DNA of 64,000 bases from Ignelater luminosus (taxonomy: Eukaryota > Arthropoda > Insecta > Coleoptera > Elateridae), in assembly GCA_011009095.1 (NCBI GenBank), contig VTPC01000034.1, forward strand, positions 28,699 through 92,698, written 5' to 3'. Both the position numbers and the translations under genes were made by a program. Below, one piece after another: positions 20,746-36,367 of this stretch. How positions within the stretch are numbered: the first letter of the stretch is position 1; every line of letters starts with the position of its first letter. The notes beneath the pieces were generated by a model. The model made no database searches, was not told where the DNA came from, and saw only the letters and a list, made by a program, of their open reading frames with translations.

Positions 20746-23700
20746 TCAAAACCGAGTGCTCTTAAGCACAAACCTCTTAATTTAATTTATTGCAAAATAT
20801 TTCCATAACACATTCGACAAAGTATTGGATATTATCTCACGTTTCTTGTAACACCCCTAAGGTGAGGAAAGTAAAATTTTTGAAATTCCTTAATATTATC
20901 TATGGCGTCACTATTTTCCATCGCTCACTTATACGTCTTACGGTGTACACTTAATTAGTTTCTGTGACAAAGAGTGCATTTCAGTAAAGAATTCTGCGTA
21001 CGTTAAATCTATTATTGTGAACTTTTGGCAGAATCAGCAGTCAAAGTTAAAAAATAGTACGGCATCTGAGAGTTTGAAAACATGCTAGAAAAATTTCAAA
21101 AATGACAGCATAAGGGAAACATTTTGTACAGTAAAAAAAAGAGATAGATTTTGAACTATTAAAACTAACTCTTACGTTTTGATTCCAAATGCCAGTCCTT
21201 AAATATTGCTTCGAACTGAGAAACGTTGACTATGAAGCTTCATAGTTCTGAAGAGCGGGTATAAAAGTTTGAAGGTCTAAAAATCTTAAGCGTGATTTAT
21301 CTTATGTAGTCTCTATTTTAGTGAATGTAGTTTTCAAGATTGTTTTTGCAGAATAATAGACAAACTTCTTTATAATTCAACTAGGTGCAAATAAGACTTG
21401 GTAATCAATTGATTAAAGCTGGAGACTTGGAAAAACATTTTTGATGTTTCCAATTCTACTTGCACTCGATGTAATGATATATGGCTGCGATCGGTGTTCT
21501 CTGTCCAGCGGAGACGAAAAGAGTCTACTGAACAGTGGACGATAGTTAAGCAAGAAAACAAACAAATCAATGTTACATTGGTGGAAAATATAAGAGTTCT
21601 ACGTTTCTTTAGTCTAAATGGTTAAGGAAATTGGGTTTTTAGGATAGGACTACGTGTTGAACAGAAGCTGAAACGTTGCAGAACTCGAATGCGAAGTTTT
21701 TAGGCAATGCTGCGTTGTAATGATGGCTGAATTGATTGGTCGCGAATGTCATTCGTTGTAGCAATGTAAAAGACTTCTAAATATTTTATGAACTTAAGAG
21801 AAATGAGATCAAAAGAGATTAGTTCAGTTTTGATGTGCTTCAATAGCATCTGAGAAATGTAGGACTACTCTTTTTAAGCCTACCGACCTTTCTAGATTAT
21901 GGAAAGAAAAATGCGTAAAAATCGCGAAACGTTTTACTGAGAAATTATAGCTTGTAATATGCTTATTTACGCCTTAAGACATACACTAGACTAGCTGGCA
22001 ACTAAATTATGTACAGTATATTTCTACCTAAAATTGAGATTTACCCTTCACGAATCATTGAGCAATTATGAGACGACGCTCGAGTTTTACAATCTCGAGG
22101 AGTAAGTTTTATCGTAAATCTAGTGTAAAAAGTAAGTAAGTAATGAGCTACTTGTCAGTAAAGGTAATAGAAATCAGAAAGTAACCATTCAATGCTGGTG
22201 TCACGAATGCGGATTGTGAAATCGCAGCTATTTTTAAGAAAGAAATTTTATAGGATTCTTATTTCTTCCTAGTTCTAATTAAATCACGAAACTCAAGTAG
22301 GTATATAACCAATTAACAAAAATAATCAAAATAGTTACAGTTTGATCGTAAAGACTATTAGATAAGTAAATTTATAAATAATGCAGACAATTCTTCATTT
22401 CAAATGAAAATTGGAAAGCTCTTTGACTTTCAGTATTAAAAATAATGTTTACAGCACGCGCTCATCATTAATGTAAACATCTTAAACCTTCTATTAAAAT
22501 ATTTTACTACTACTTCCGATTAAGAAAGAAAAAAGAACAAAAAAACTAAGCTTGCAATTATTAAAAGTACAACCAACTTCTAATAATGCTTACCCATGAA
22601 TAAATAATACCATGTTCCGTGATAATTGGATAATTTAGGTAATTTGCTTTATTAAAGTCCAGAATTACGGTTTATGTACTTTTAACTTATATACCTACTG
22701 ACATCTTTCTTACGATTGTAGACATCTATATTATTTAATCATACGATTTGCGACTTTTATTGTACTGCATGTTCTTAAAAAAATAATTATAATGATAGTG
22801 TGAGTCACGGAAAAAATTACCTTGAACACTTTTAGGATGTAATACCAAGAAAACAATGAAGTTTTTATTTTTTTCAACCTGTACTTTCAGTCTCTAGAGA
22901 AACTTAAAGGTTTTGTAAAAACGAGATTCCGAGAAAAATGACATTATTTTTCATTTGTTTAATTTTTGGTGAGGTTTCAAGACAAATCCGGTTGGTGTTT
23001 TTTTAAATACGAAATATAATTTTTTTGAGTCCTCTAATGTTTACTTAAATTATACATTTACCAGGGTAAAAATCTCACTGATTTTAATTCATGTCTCTAA
23101 ACACTAACGTTCGAGCTGGAATAATCGAAAAGGTTGAGGTTAGTAGTAGCAGGGAAACATACATGCAATTTGTTTTCTCAGATTTGAGGTTTCAACAAAA
23201 TCAATTATCTCTTTTTGTTTTCTCTATTCTGATGTCTTTCTGATAATGTTCAATAATTAGCCAAAAGATCATTGACAATGAGATCTGGCAAGTTATTTAT
23301 TGTACTTTTGTCTTTTTTCTTTCAGAAATTCTTTAAGAGGTAATTCAAAAACCATTTTGTTCTTGCTAAATGATAACTGATTTATACTGCAGAAAATATG
23401 CTACTAAATGTGATTTCTGTCCTTAATGTTTTCGTCATCGTTTTCTCGGAAGGCAAACATGTTTCTAGAATTGTCCCCACATTGATTTAAATCTAATATG
23501 TGCACAAATAGTATAACGATGTTATATCAAAACAAAAGTTTTGCTAAAATAAACATTTTATGAAATCTGATGTTTTAAACAGATGACACAAACTGTACTT
23601 AACACAATACCAATTGAAGGTTCAGAAACTTAAAAAAAATAATCTGCAAGGTATCTCAAGGAGGTCTCGATGTTTTCAATGGACATGACAAAAATATATA

Positions 23701-26150
23701 GATATTTATGTCGAAACAAAATGCAGTAAAAGATGCTATGGGCCTGTTACAAGAGTTTACAAGAAATCGAAATTTGGAAGATAAGAAGTTAGGAGTCGTA
23801 ATAATGTTCTAGGAGACATAACACAAATTAGCGAGCGCCATAAAAAAAGATCAACAAAAAAGAACTTATGACTTCCTACATGATATTAAAATATTGCAAA
23901 TTCTCGATGGTTTTGAAACGCATCCTCTCCATTTAAACTGGCATTACGTGGCTAAAGGATGTAGAAAATAAAGTTCTAAGAAATAATAATTTACATTAGT
24001 TATTTCTAAGCTAGAATTATTATTTGCATCATTTTAGTATTCATACATTTTTAAATCAATGAAAACTCCCTCTTAATCAAAAAATATTAATAGCAATTAA
24101 TTATAGAGAAGAAAATTAAAAATCGTAACTCAAAATCTATAACTGTCAACACAGGAATCGATTCATAAATTTAATTTCTTTTTTAATAATAATTTCGATT
24201 ACTAAAGGATAAAAAAATTTTTCTCCTAACCAATAAATTTTTACTCTTCTCAGGTGAACCTTCTATAACTATAAAATAATAAATCAAACATCATATCGTC
24301 AAAACCTGTATTTTACACATCACGTATGATGTAGTGTTATATCAAACCCATCGTAATTACTTTTTTCGTAATAATTCACTCTGACGAGAGATATATCCAT
24401 CTTCGTTTCCTTTAATAAAATTATATATATCTAGAGAGAAAAAAAACGAAAATACTATCGCTTAATCGAAAAATGTTTGAATTATTACGTAAAATATTTA
24501 GGGCTAAAAATGTTAAATGTGATGGGGTTGTAATTTATTATATATTAGGTGTAAATCTTCACATAAAAATAATTATATCTATACAGAGAACTAATTACTT
24601 AAATATTTATTTATTCAGTTAAATGCCCTATAACAAATGAATAGAATAATTTTTCTCATCAACTGAAGTGAAACAAAAACTAAAAGAATGGTAATAATAA
24701 TAGAATTATGGAACCGGTAAAGCCTACAGCATATAGCTATAGAGACACAAACACATTACGAATTATATTTATGTAAATGTAACCAACATCTTTTCTATTG
24801 GATGCTTAAGGCACATCGTTAATGCCGACCAATAACAACAGCCATACAACAAGACTTAACACAGAACAAGAGAGAACTTAAAATATAAAACATTCGAGAG
24901 TCTCAAGGCACTCCCATTTTTTTATTTGAAAAAAAAGAACTCTCCCAAAAAGAAATAATCATTAAAAATACATCAACTTTGTGTGTTCTTGAAGTCAAGG
25001 GTAAATATAAAAAGACAATAGACAATGTGTTTAGATTATTTCTGAGCTCCTTGAAGACCCCGACTTGACGTTTTTTTATGCGTACTTTTTCATAAACGGA
25101 TATTCAATTCAATTGCACGCAATGTTGTTATGTGGACCAGAGAATTATGAGGTTACACAAGGAAAATTTCATTGCCATATAAATCTCTAACTTGTAATTT
25201 AGAAAATGTCTTCTTAAACAAGTCATCGCATATACTATGTTTGTTATTAGGAAGATTTCAACTAAAAATTCTTAAACCTCATTAATTTACTTGAGCTAAT
25301 TTCTAATATTTTAAATTTTTAAATTTTATTTTCAGCATCTAATTCCATCAGAAGAAAAAAATTAAAAACTCGTTTTTAATGTTTTTATTTGCAGTAATGT
25401 AGTTTTTCCTTTAATAACGTTAATTAAAAAGAGCTTTTTACAACCAAATTTTGATTATCAGTAAATTGTTAATGAGGTTTCTACTTTAAAAAGGGGCTAA
25501 TTGGGCATTTCTATTAATAAGTTAGGAATGCTTATCGTATTAATGAAAAAAAACTCTAAATATCCTAGACTGATATTTTCATTTAATTTTCTGGTGTAAC
25601 TATAATTAGATTTTCATGTAATTATTAAAAAACAAACTATTGTGTATGATATGAATTATTCTCTTGCATTGTGCTCAATTTCGGGAATCAAAGCTAGGCT
25701 GAAAACATTCTCTAATGATAATACAAGAAGACTAAAGTATTAGGCACAGATACGATTGATTATAAATACAGGCTGTCCAATATTATCTATCTGTATATCT
25801 ATTACAAAGATATAGTTCGTACTTCATTGGCATGTATAAAAATTCAGTTCAGAAGTTTGGTCACATACACATATCCTCTCCAAATACTTCAAGAACTTTG
25901 AACCTGATAATACAGTACTACTAACTTTAGCTACTAAAGATTAGCCAATGAAAACACAGACCTTCACGTTGAACGAGAGAATTCTACGTTTTTGATCGGA
26001 CCTGCAGTCACTTCATTTTGTACAATATTGTCAGAGGATAGAAACAAAAACAACACAAGTGCTAGCTAGCAGTTGCATAAAGCTGTTTTAGATTCTTTTA
26101 CTTGAAGAACTTTTAATTTAAACTTACATTTTGGCACATCCTTTCAACAA
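20746..26150. other. Long AT-rich stretch, no gene seen
   Basis: Over 5 kb with no open frame above about 66 codons and no recognisable element. The part 23.9-25.7 kb is especially AT-rich. Composition and stop density fit intergenic or intronic DNA. Confidence 0.6.
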
Positions 26151-26154
26151 AGTA

Positions 26155-26220
26155 GTGTGACCGACTAGACAAGATTTTTCAAGATCTTGTCTTATCTTGT
26201 CTACAGTGTTCAAGACAAAA
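26155..26220. repeat. Self-complementary AAGATTTTTCAAGATCTTGTC-type segment
   Basis: AGTGTGACCGACTAGACAAG is followed by repeats of CAAGAT, CTTGTC and ATCTTGTC on both strands (26169-26220), so the segment can fold on itself. It is taken up again more loosely near 26250-26285 (TTGACATGACAAGATTTTTG). Similar CTTGTCTTG-rich ends are known from some insect DNA transposons. I found no partner end, so this is only a possible transposon terminus. Confidence 0.35.
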
Positions 26221-27221
26221 CCAGCCTTCGCTCTTATTAAAATATTCTTGACATGACAAGATTTTTGTGCTTTTTAACATGATCTTTGATTAGATCTATA
26301 AAAGACTTTTAAGACTCTTGAAAACCTTGTAACTTTATTAGGGAAACCTATAATAAAATGCGTTTCTACTAACTAGTTGAAGTTTTTACACTTGAAGACG
26401 TTTTTGTTAATTCTTGATCCCCAACTTCAATCTATTTTACTGGCAACTAGATTTTTTTCTCAGTTGTTAATAGCGCCTTTTACTACATAGAGTGTAAAAT
26501 AAATTTGGACCGCTTCTTCAAAAATGTGTTCTAGAAGTCAATTTAAGACAAAAGGTCCAGTAAATTCTGTTCCTAAAATCTTTCCTAAGAAAGACACAAA
26601 AGAACGTAAATGGCTTTTCGCCCATAATTATTAAACAATAAGAGATAAATTGATGAACTTTCCGAGGTGAAATTTGAAAACACCTTTAAGTTTCTCGTTT
26701 ACAGAAATGCGTCTTTCTCGAAAACGGTTAACTTGAAGAAAATCCGAAATGAAATGATGCAAGTTCGAAAGCTGAATCAGTATATAGGACCAGAGAAATA
26801 CGAATCATTACTGGACATCATCAGATGACAACACCAAAATATTGCTCTTGGTGGAAAATAAATAATACTAAATAATCTTACTAGAAAAACTTAAAACCGA
26901 AGCGCAATAAAGAAAACTCGAAAAAAAGGTAATAAAACTAGAGAAATAGGAAACATACGTGGTGATCATCAGATGAAAGCGCCGAAAGATTATTCTTAAT
27001 GGAACATAAACAGTAGCAGCAAATCTTATTAGCAAAATGCAAAACCGAAGCAAAATGAATAAAACCGGAGAAGAGAGTCTATGGTCTAGAAAAATAATTG
27101 TGCATGATCAGATGTCAGCATGGAAGATTATTCTTAATGGGGCATAAACAGTTGAAACGAATCTTATTAGAAAAATGCAAAACAAAAACAAAATGAATAA
27201 AACTCGAGAGGAGAGTCTATG

Positions 27222-27229
27222 GTCTAGAG
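27222..27229. repeat. Left 8-bp target site duplication of the hAT element
   Basis: GTCTAGAG, identical to 28809-28816 on the other side of the element. The sequence matches the corresponding position of the tandem-repeat unit (GGTCTAGAAAA at about 27082), showing the pre-insertion target. Confidence 0.92.
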
Positions 27230-28808
<1,579 letters not shown>

Positions 28809-28816
28809 GTCTAGAG
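28809..28816. repeat. Right 8-bp target site duplication of the hAT element
   Basis: GTCTAGAG, identical to 27222-27229. After it the tandem-array unit resumes. Confidence 0.92.
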
Positions 28817-29005
28817 AAACATGACACATAATTGAAAATCATCAGACAACAGCGCCGATATTTTATTATTGATGAAACATAAATAGTAGTAACAAATCTT
28901 ACTAGAAAAATCCAAAACACAAGCAAGATTAAGAAAACTCGAAAAAAGAGTCTACAGGGTTAAAGAAATAGGAAACATAACTAGACATTACAGGTTATTC
29001 TTGAA

Positions 29006-32000
29006 ACAAAGCCATAGCGGTACAAAAATAAAAATCTAGTTACGAATTGTATACAGCTAGTTTGAAAATTAAATTGAATGATATATGTTAGAAACGACAG
29101 TTTTCAGAACCGATGGTACCAGCATTGCTATCGAATCTCTGAAGGTCCAAAAATTAAATACTGGTTTGCATCAGTGTAGTAATTTGGAAAACCTTAAGAC
29201 ATTTGATGTTTTTCTTCTAGATACACAAATAAATACTCGGTTGTAAAAGTTATGTTTTAGACAGTAAGTAGTACTCACAGCTTCTGACCACTATTTGGTT
29301 TAATCACTGTTTAAATAACAGAATCAACTATTCTTCCATTCAAAGAAACCCAGGAAACCGAAGAGTTATTTTAATAAAAGCTTGAAAACCTTTGTGCGAC
29401 TCCGTCTTAAACTCGAATTTAGGGCGAATTTAGCCCAAATGTAAAAGCATATCAGGTTTTATCGGTCTAAATGGGTTCCATCGGGCTTTTCGGACTCGTC
29501 AGAATTTTTGAGCCAATTGCGTTTTTCAGGTTAAAACAATTGAAGTATGTTTGTTTATTTGGCCAATTTGTTTTGCTTCCACTAAAAGATAGCATTGTTA
29601 TCCCTTTTCTAATATTGCTCAGTTAATTAGGGTATCTGGGGCTTAGAAAGTAAGCGAGAGTGCATCACTTATTACACCATTTTAGTTCCCCTTCCATATC
29701 ATCAAAATGATTTCAAGTAATTTTTTATGTCTTCTTTAATTTCAGACATATAGCCACTGTAACTTATCAAATTGAACCCTGTATAGCGTTAGTACCATTG
29801 AATTATATTTCCTGCACTCACAAACTGCATGGACTTTTTGGTCAAGCCTCAGCAGCCTGAATCCTAAGCTTAAAAGTGTATCAGACCTATATCGAGCCAG
29901 TTTTCTGACTTGTATGTACGTGCAACAAAGCTTTTAAAAAGCGTTCTATGTTTTTGGTCTTTCTGTCTGTGTTCCACTTCTTTTTATTGCTAATATAAGT
30001 ACAATCATTATTTACTTACATGTTGTCTATAATATAATGTGAAACAATCCAATTGAAACAAATGTCTTTTTTAGAATTTCTTTGGAATTCTAGTATCATA
30101 AGGAAACATGGTACTTTAACTACTTGAAGTTTTCCTATCAACGAAAGTTGAACATTACAACCCATGGGTTATAGTTACATATTTACTACTTCTTGCACAG
30201 GCTTTTAGCTTTTAGCCGTTTATGAAATTTTGTGTTTCAAGTCAAGTGCTAACTTTAGCCATTTATTGTTTTGATTATTTTTTTGTAGAACGATCAATAT
30301 GTCTAAGTCATTAAGTGCAACACTGAGATTAAATATGAAAATTTCAAAAGAAGATATTTCTAGAAATTCCAAGTATTCAATGTAATCTAGAAAAGACTAA
30401 GACATAGGCTGGCTATCCCCATATGTACCTACTTGGCAGTAGTTGATTCTACCACAAAGAAGTGAAATCTTCATGTAGATTCAAACAACAGTGAAAAGTC
30501 TTATATCCGCTACAGATTTGACGGAAGTTTTCCGGTTTTGACCTCTAATTCTTCTGACAAAGGAATCTTTAATATTTTAAAAATCGTTCAGAATTCACAG
30601 CTCTTCTCAGGTTAATGCTTGATGAGAGATTAGGTTTCCTGACTCATATCTTGTAAATTATGTCTCAGCGCAGGTAAGAACAAATGAATAAAAGAGTATT
30701 TACTGATAAAATTGTTGGATCTTTTCCTAATATCTACTAAGTACAAGAAAATAACTTTAAAACTGTAACGCTTTGTCATTACATCCCCCCCAAATCCTCA
30801 GTTCTTGGATTGTTTACTAAAATTCCCATTTTAAATGTTTAAAAATTAAATTTTCTTTTCTATTTATGTAATGCCACGTAAATATTGTTTTGCATTGTTT
30901 TGGGTACATAAGATAGATAGACCTCTACTTTCAAAATCAATAGTATCAAGTACTATAAATTGCAAAAAAAACTTGGAAATATCATAAAGTGGATTATACT
31001 TTGTAATAAATTAGCTTTTCCTAACTAACTTTCAAATCTACATGTTACTTCTAATAAAAAAAATCCTAATTTTCCAATTTTGTCAAGTATTTTAAAGCGA
31101 AATGTGTTGTGTGCAGAAGGCACTTGGACAGTTTCATCTTTCCATCATGCACTTATGTAATCTTCTATTATTAAGATGACAGCTGCTACAACTTCTAAAA
31201 AGTAATCAAAATTTTTTTTCTTACTCTTTACTTACTTACTTAGATAACTTCCCTAATAATTTTGCTTAAATTAGGCATTTCAAGATTTGAGATTAGATAA
31301 ATCATCATTTTATTAGCTGTAGCCTTATTAGATTTTCTCTTGGGTGCAATTCGAGAAATGTTCTCAAATGAACGTCAAACTATTCCTTGACAAAAGATTT
31401 TAAGATATTCTAGATAACACTGCCAAAACTTCTAATTAACACTTTGTTAGCAATGAAAAAAAAGAACGTTATTTCCAGTACTTCTAACGTAAAAGTGAAC
31501 GTATAACTGTCGATTATGATCAAAGAGTGTGCTAGAATCTAAAATTACCTACGAAACAATCGTTTATCTTTATGGTTTCACCATTAACAGTTATTTTTCT
31601 CCATTGTTTCGAAAATTAAGCACCTCCAACATTTTGGACAATAAAAATTCACGTTTGGTAATCGAAAGCAATAAAAGTATAGAAATATAACCCCTGAATA
31701 CTCTTTCTAGTCCTTTTAGAAACGAAGGTTTCATCCATGTCGTTATTTTAACCTATTATTAACATTGTTGTGTTCCTGCTTATTACCGGCAAATCCCGTC
31801 CTTGTCACATTGTATTTTGAAATCGCAGAAGCGTAACCAACCGATCATTCATTCTATTGATGAAGTTGGGCGAGCGGGAATTTATCAAATGTATGTATAA
31901 AACTTGCAGGATTATAACGTAATGTTTTAAAGCAAACATTTTACTTAGTTTCTTTTTAATAGCTCTCACGGTCAAGCTGCCTTAAATAATTGCTAACCAT

Positions 32001-33105
32001 TTATAATAGTGTGTAATTTATATTTCACAATGCAGAAAAATAAAGTAGGAATGCAAAAAAATATATGATTAAAAGACAAAATTAATTTTTATATGGACAT
32101 CATTACCTTCTTGCATGCTTGAGTACCTATTATAAATTTTATTCTCTACTTTTTTTATTGCTTTTTGCTAAATACTTCTAATTTGAATAAGAATTTATGC
32201 AAAACACTTTGACCCTTATTTTCCACATTAAAACATTTAAACGTTCATTTAAAGAAGCAATTAAAAAATTGTATTTCGGTAATAAAAACGTCAAGGAATT
32301 CAATTACAAAATGGTAACCATTTTGTTCTAAAATATCTTTTGCCTTTAACTGTACTACAATAAGATGTCGTGACCAGGCATGTTGAATTTTCGTGCAACT
32401 CTTTCCTCATGAGTGTACATCGCGTGTGTTGTGTATACGTGTTTTAACAATTTTTCTTGGCTCACTATGTCAGGTTTCTAGGAATCGTGTTGCTTTGTGA
32501 GAAAGTCCGATTTTTTTTACTATTACTACCGCGGTGTAAACATACATCATGGCCTTCTCTGTGTGATGATGTGTATGTATAATAATTCGGTTTTATTCAA
32601 ATACCCACAAGAAGCGAAAATTCCATCATATTTTAAAACGTGCTTTGCGAAATAAAGCATGAAATCGTTAAATTTCTAATTTAGTTTTGTACAAAAAATT
32701 TAATGATACATTTTCTATTTGGTAGAAAAAATTAAAAGTATGTACAAAATTTAATTTTTGTACCATTTATTTTAGGATTTTACATAATACCTATCTTATG
32801 CTCTCATCACTAATATTTTTAGAAATATGAAACTATGTATAGCTTACTGGATAGACTTTCCTTCCATTAATAAAGATATCCTTCACTGAAAGTTAGTAAA
32901 ATCTGATTTTTGACAAATTACTGCTAATTAAGATGTAAGAAAACATGATATGAAAAGTAAATGAACAATTCGATTTTCCCACAGTTGTGAATTTATGTGT
33001 AAGTTGATAATTGTTCTTCAGTGAATTACTTTTAGAAAAAAAAAAAACAAAAACGTTAATTTAGAAAATATAAAAAGGCAGTTTTTAAATTTGTATCAAT
33101 CTACT
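29006..33105. other. AT-rich, no gene seen
   Basis: No open frame with recognisable content. A short segment at 29440-29530 with CGGGCTTTTCGGA resembles loosely TTTTCGG-rich patches near 40.2 and 62.85 kb. A CpG-bearing patch at 32.34-32.6 kb contains ACCGCGGTGTAAA and an ATG in fair context but closes after five codons. Confidence 0.5.
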
Positions 33106-33109
33106 AAAA

Positions 33110-33298
33110 TCAACAAACCATGGAAGAGTACTCTTTGCCAGATTTATACACAGTTGGTAGTGCGAATCCTATCAGATTTTCAAGACTGTGACTGCGGCTG
33201 AAATTCCTAGAATAAGAGTTTTTTATAAAAGTCTCAAATTTATCATACCAGTTATCTAACTTGGTGTGACGACATTTATTTCGCGTACTTTGTGACAA
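33110..33298 (-). CDS. Open frame with possible internal acceptor, unknown
   Basis: The minus-strand frame ends RNFSRSHSLENLIGFALPTV followed by YKSGKEYSSMVC and a stop. An acceptor-like CTCTTATTCTAG directly precedes the NFSRSHSLEN part, so it could be a terminal exon of about 34 codons rather than the full 62. The SRSHSLENL stretch looks like a regulatory tail of an intracellular protein, but that is impression only. No poly(A) signal follows at the expected distance. It may be chance. Confidence 0.2.
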   Translation of the reverse strand: MSQSTRNKCRHTKLDNWYDKFETFIKNSYSRNFSRSHSLENLIGFALPTVYKSGKEYSSMVC

Positions 33299-33299
33299 A

Positions 33300-36155
33300 A
33301 TAATTAGGAAGATTGGCTAGGGAAAACGACTGACCACAATAAAATTATACCTCGAAATAACGCAGTAGTTGAGAATGGAGGGGAAATACAGTACTGGATA
33401 AAGTATAGAAACTTACAACATAAGCAAAATACCAAACCTTAAACGGTTTAAAAATTACATTTACAAAGTACATAAAATAGGGGATACAGAGATAATTATC
33501 AGAAAATGCCACTGATACTTATTGCAAAAAAGGTTGAAATTCTTAAAATCCGATATTTGTAATAAAATTTAGGTAAGAAGACTATTGAGTATGTCCAATA
33601 AATGTACATACGTAAGGAGTGAGATCTTGAAAAAGGAAGAAAAAATAACACAGCAATAATAAAAATAAAAGCAGTTAAAAGCAGAATCTACGCAAAGACA
33701 CAAAACTGAAGATCAGAAGAGTTCTGATAATCAAAAAACTTTCTGTTGATATACCTATATAATGACCAGCCTCTGAGAGAATGTAGAGAATGAGTTAGGT
33801 ATCAAGAGGCTTGAATGGCAAAAGAAAAGACTCGGTTAGGTTAGTCCAGTAAAATTAAGATAACAACTGTTATAACAAAACTCTCAAAATAAAACATCAC
33901 AGTCAACTTAATAAAAGATAATTTTCAATAGGTTTTCATAGGTCCTATTTTTACAACTACTATTACTGTCTCTTACGTTAAATACATACAGTTAGTATGA
34001 AAACCGCACATAGAAATTAATTAGTATATCAGCTGATCCAGTAACCTGTACAATAATTAACAAAAAATTGTTTCGATATAAAAGATCATATCCATCTAGT
34101 AAGAAGGATGGGTGACAACAGAATATAAGACTCCAGGGTAAAAATTGAAAGTAATGGTATTTTTTTTTAAACTGTACAGGAAGAGAGCACCTATTGTTAA
34201 ACAAACAATCTCATCAAAAATTGTTTTAAAAAGTTTAGCCCATTAAAATGGACCTCAAAGGTTCTTTTCAGGATACTATCTAAGATCATGCGCCAATTTT
34301 GTTTCTACAACGTCATTTCTGATACGGAGTAGCGGTGACCATATGTAGTACATACTCTGCAGCTGAGAATGTCCTTAGAAAAAAATACAGAAAGAACATA
34401 ACCCTGTCTGTTACAAAAAAAGAGAAGTAGTCTTGGGCAAGACCTAGTGATCATCTTGACACAGCTCTCAGTAACGAATTGCTTCTAAAGCGAGCCAAAA
34501 ATTAGCTTCAAGGTGAAAAGAAAACAAATCATTAACAACTCAAAATCAGCTTTAGCTGTAATATATTAGTATTGGTAGATTTACCTTAAACACACCAGGT
34601 GGCAAATGGCAATAGATTGTTAAATTTCTTCTTATTGTTAGACTTTCAGTCACAAAGTCTGATAGTTTCTTTTAAAAAACTAGTGTTGATTCTGCTTGTA
34701 TGTCCGACTCATCAAGCTCCATCGCAGAAATCTAAAATGTGCCACTCTTCCCAAAAAAACAGATAATTTTGTTTTTTTGCTCAAGACAGCTCCACGTGCT
34801 GGGAGACGTCAGACTCAAACCAGACAAATTACGCAAATTACATCTTAGAATATCTTAGATTATCTAGCACTTCCAACAGAATAGAACTTCGTTGCTAAGC
34901 GGTTTCAAAATAGGGCTTTACCTCTTGCAGCCATTGAAAAAGTAATTCTAATGACACTACTACCATGATATAAAAAAAGTCGAGCCTTAGGAGGAGAACA
35001 TCGTATTATGTTTGAGAAAGTTCCTGATGTCTCTATATACGCTATTCACAATAAGATAGAAAACACGAAACTTTGGAAGAGGCCTGTCTTGTCCGATTTT
35101 GTCACAAGCACTTTAGATGTTTAAGAATGTGGCTGAAACTAATTTTTTCTGCTAGATTTACTACAACGCAGAAAATGGCTATGAATTCAGACAGCTTGCG
35201 GTCTTGGGTCTCTTCGAATATTTTAGCTCACAAGCAAAATATCTTTAATTAAGAAAAAAAAGGCAAGACTAGACTTACTGAAGAGGTTTAGTAAGGCAAA
35301 TATGAAAACTTAAAGTATCAATGTGGATATCACCGTTGTAAGTGGAAGTATCAGATTCTGAAAGTGTCTTAACAAAATTCCAAGATAATCTATTAACCAT
35401 GCCTATGGGAGATGGGAGAGCAATGGCAAGTATAAAAGAGCCCTTTGCATTGTGACTTAAATTTTGCAGAACGTGTGTTTTTACCAATAACCCTGATTCT
35501 TATTTAATTGTAATATCTTCACTCAGATATCCCTGTTATTAATAACCACTTTATACTGCTATTTGGCATGTTTCGATACTGTTTCTAAAAACTCTACCTA
35601 ATCTAAAGTTGTGTTTAACATTGAAGAATTTTCTGGAGTAGCAGATTAGACAGATTGTTAAAGATTCTGGCTTCAGTACATAGTCATGTTAATAGTAGTG
35701 TTCTTGATGCAGTGAAGTTGATTAACCAAGAGTTGTCAAGGAGGAAACCAACTGAAAGGGCCTGAAGTATTCTTGCTTTTTGTAGCCGTGGAACGTTTGT
35801 ATCATCTATTTGTTACAGCACAGAGTTTGTTATGGAAGAGGCTATTTTATCGTTTTCTGATAAGTGGTGAAATGAAAACAAACAAACGCATTATGTTGGT
35901 TTATTGCAACTTTACTAGAGGATTAGATGACTTATTTGTATTTGACACTTAATTTCTTATGAGACTTTTAAAGTATCCTTTAAATGTGATATCGTAATAA
36001 TACCGAGGCAGTACTTGTATAGTTAGTTTTTATCAGAAATACTTCACACAGTTATCTGCAATTAATGTTTGTGTCTTCTGGTATGATCATTGGTGAGAAA
36101 GTTGTTTACATGTTAAGTAAGACAGGATATTTAGTCTTAGAGCAAAACTTGTTAA
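33300..36155. other. No supported gene; possible SINE head
   Basis: The strings at 34327-34350 (GAGTAGCGGTGACC) match the SINE head seen at 18972 and 19894, but the rest cannot be aligned, so only a fragment is possible. The 34.2-35.5 kb part has more even base composition, suggesting an old, unrecognisable element. No open frame above 70 codons carries a motif. Confidence 0.4.
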
Positions 36156-36367
36156 AATTTTTTGAAAGACTTTGAAAAGGAATTGTTCGAAACAACAAGT
36201 TTACTTAATGACAGTTATCCGAATCTTAACATTTGGCCAAAACAGATTTCATCATTATACAAACCTTATCGTCGGTTGTTGGTCGTTCTAGAATCCCGTC
36301 TTGAAGAAAATTGTAAAGCAGACCCGACTTACATCACAGACATCGAATGCCGACAAGGACAAGAAAA
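36156..36367 (+). CDS. Open frame ending at a strong donor, unknown
   Basis: An open frame reads DFEKELFETTSLLNDSYPNL, then WPKQISSLYKPYRRLLVVLE, and ends DIECRQGQE at a donor-like AAAA|GTAAGG (36368). It has mixed, protein-like composition (acidic, aromatic, several leucines). There is no in-frame ATG at its beginning and no acceptor between the upstream in-frame stop (36153) and the first codons, which argues against an intact exon. It could be a frame of a decayed gene or mobile element. No domain is recognised. Confidence 0.2.
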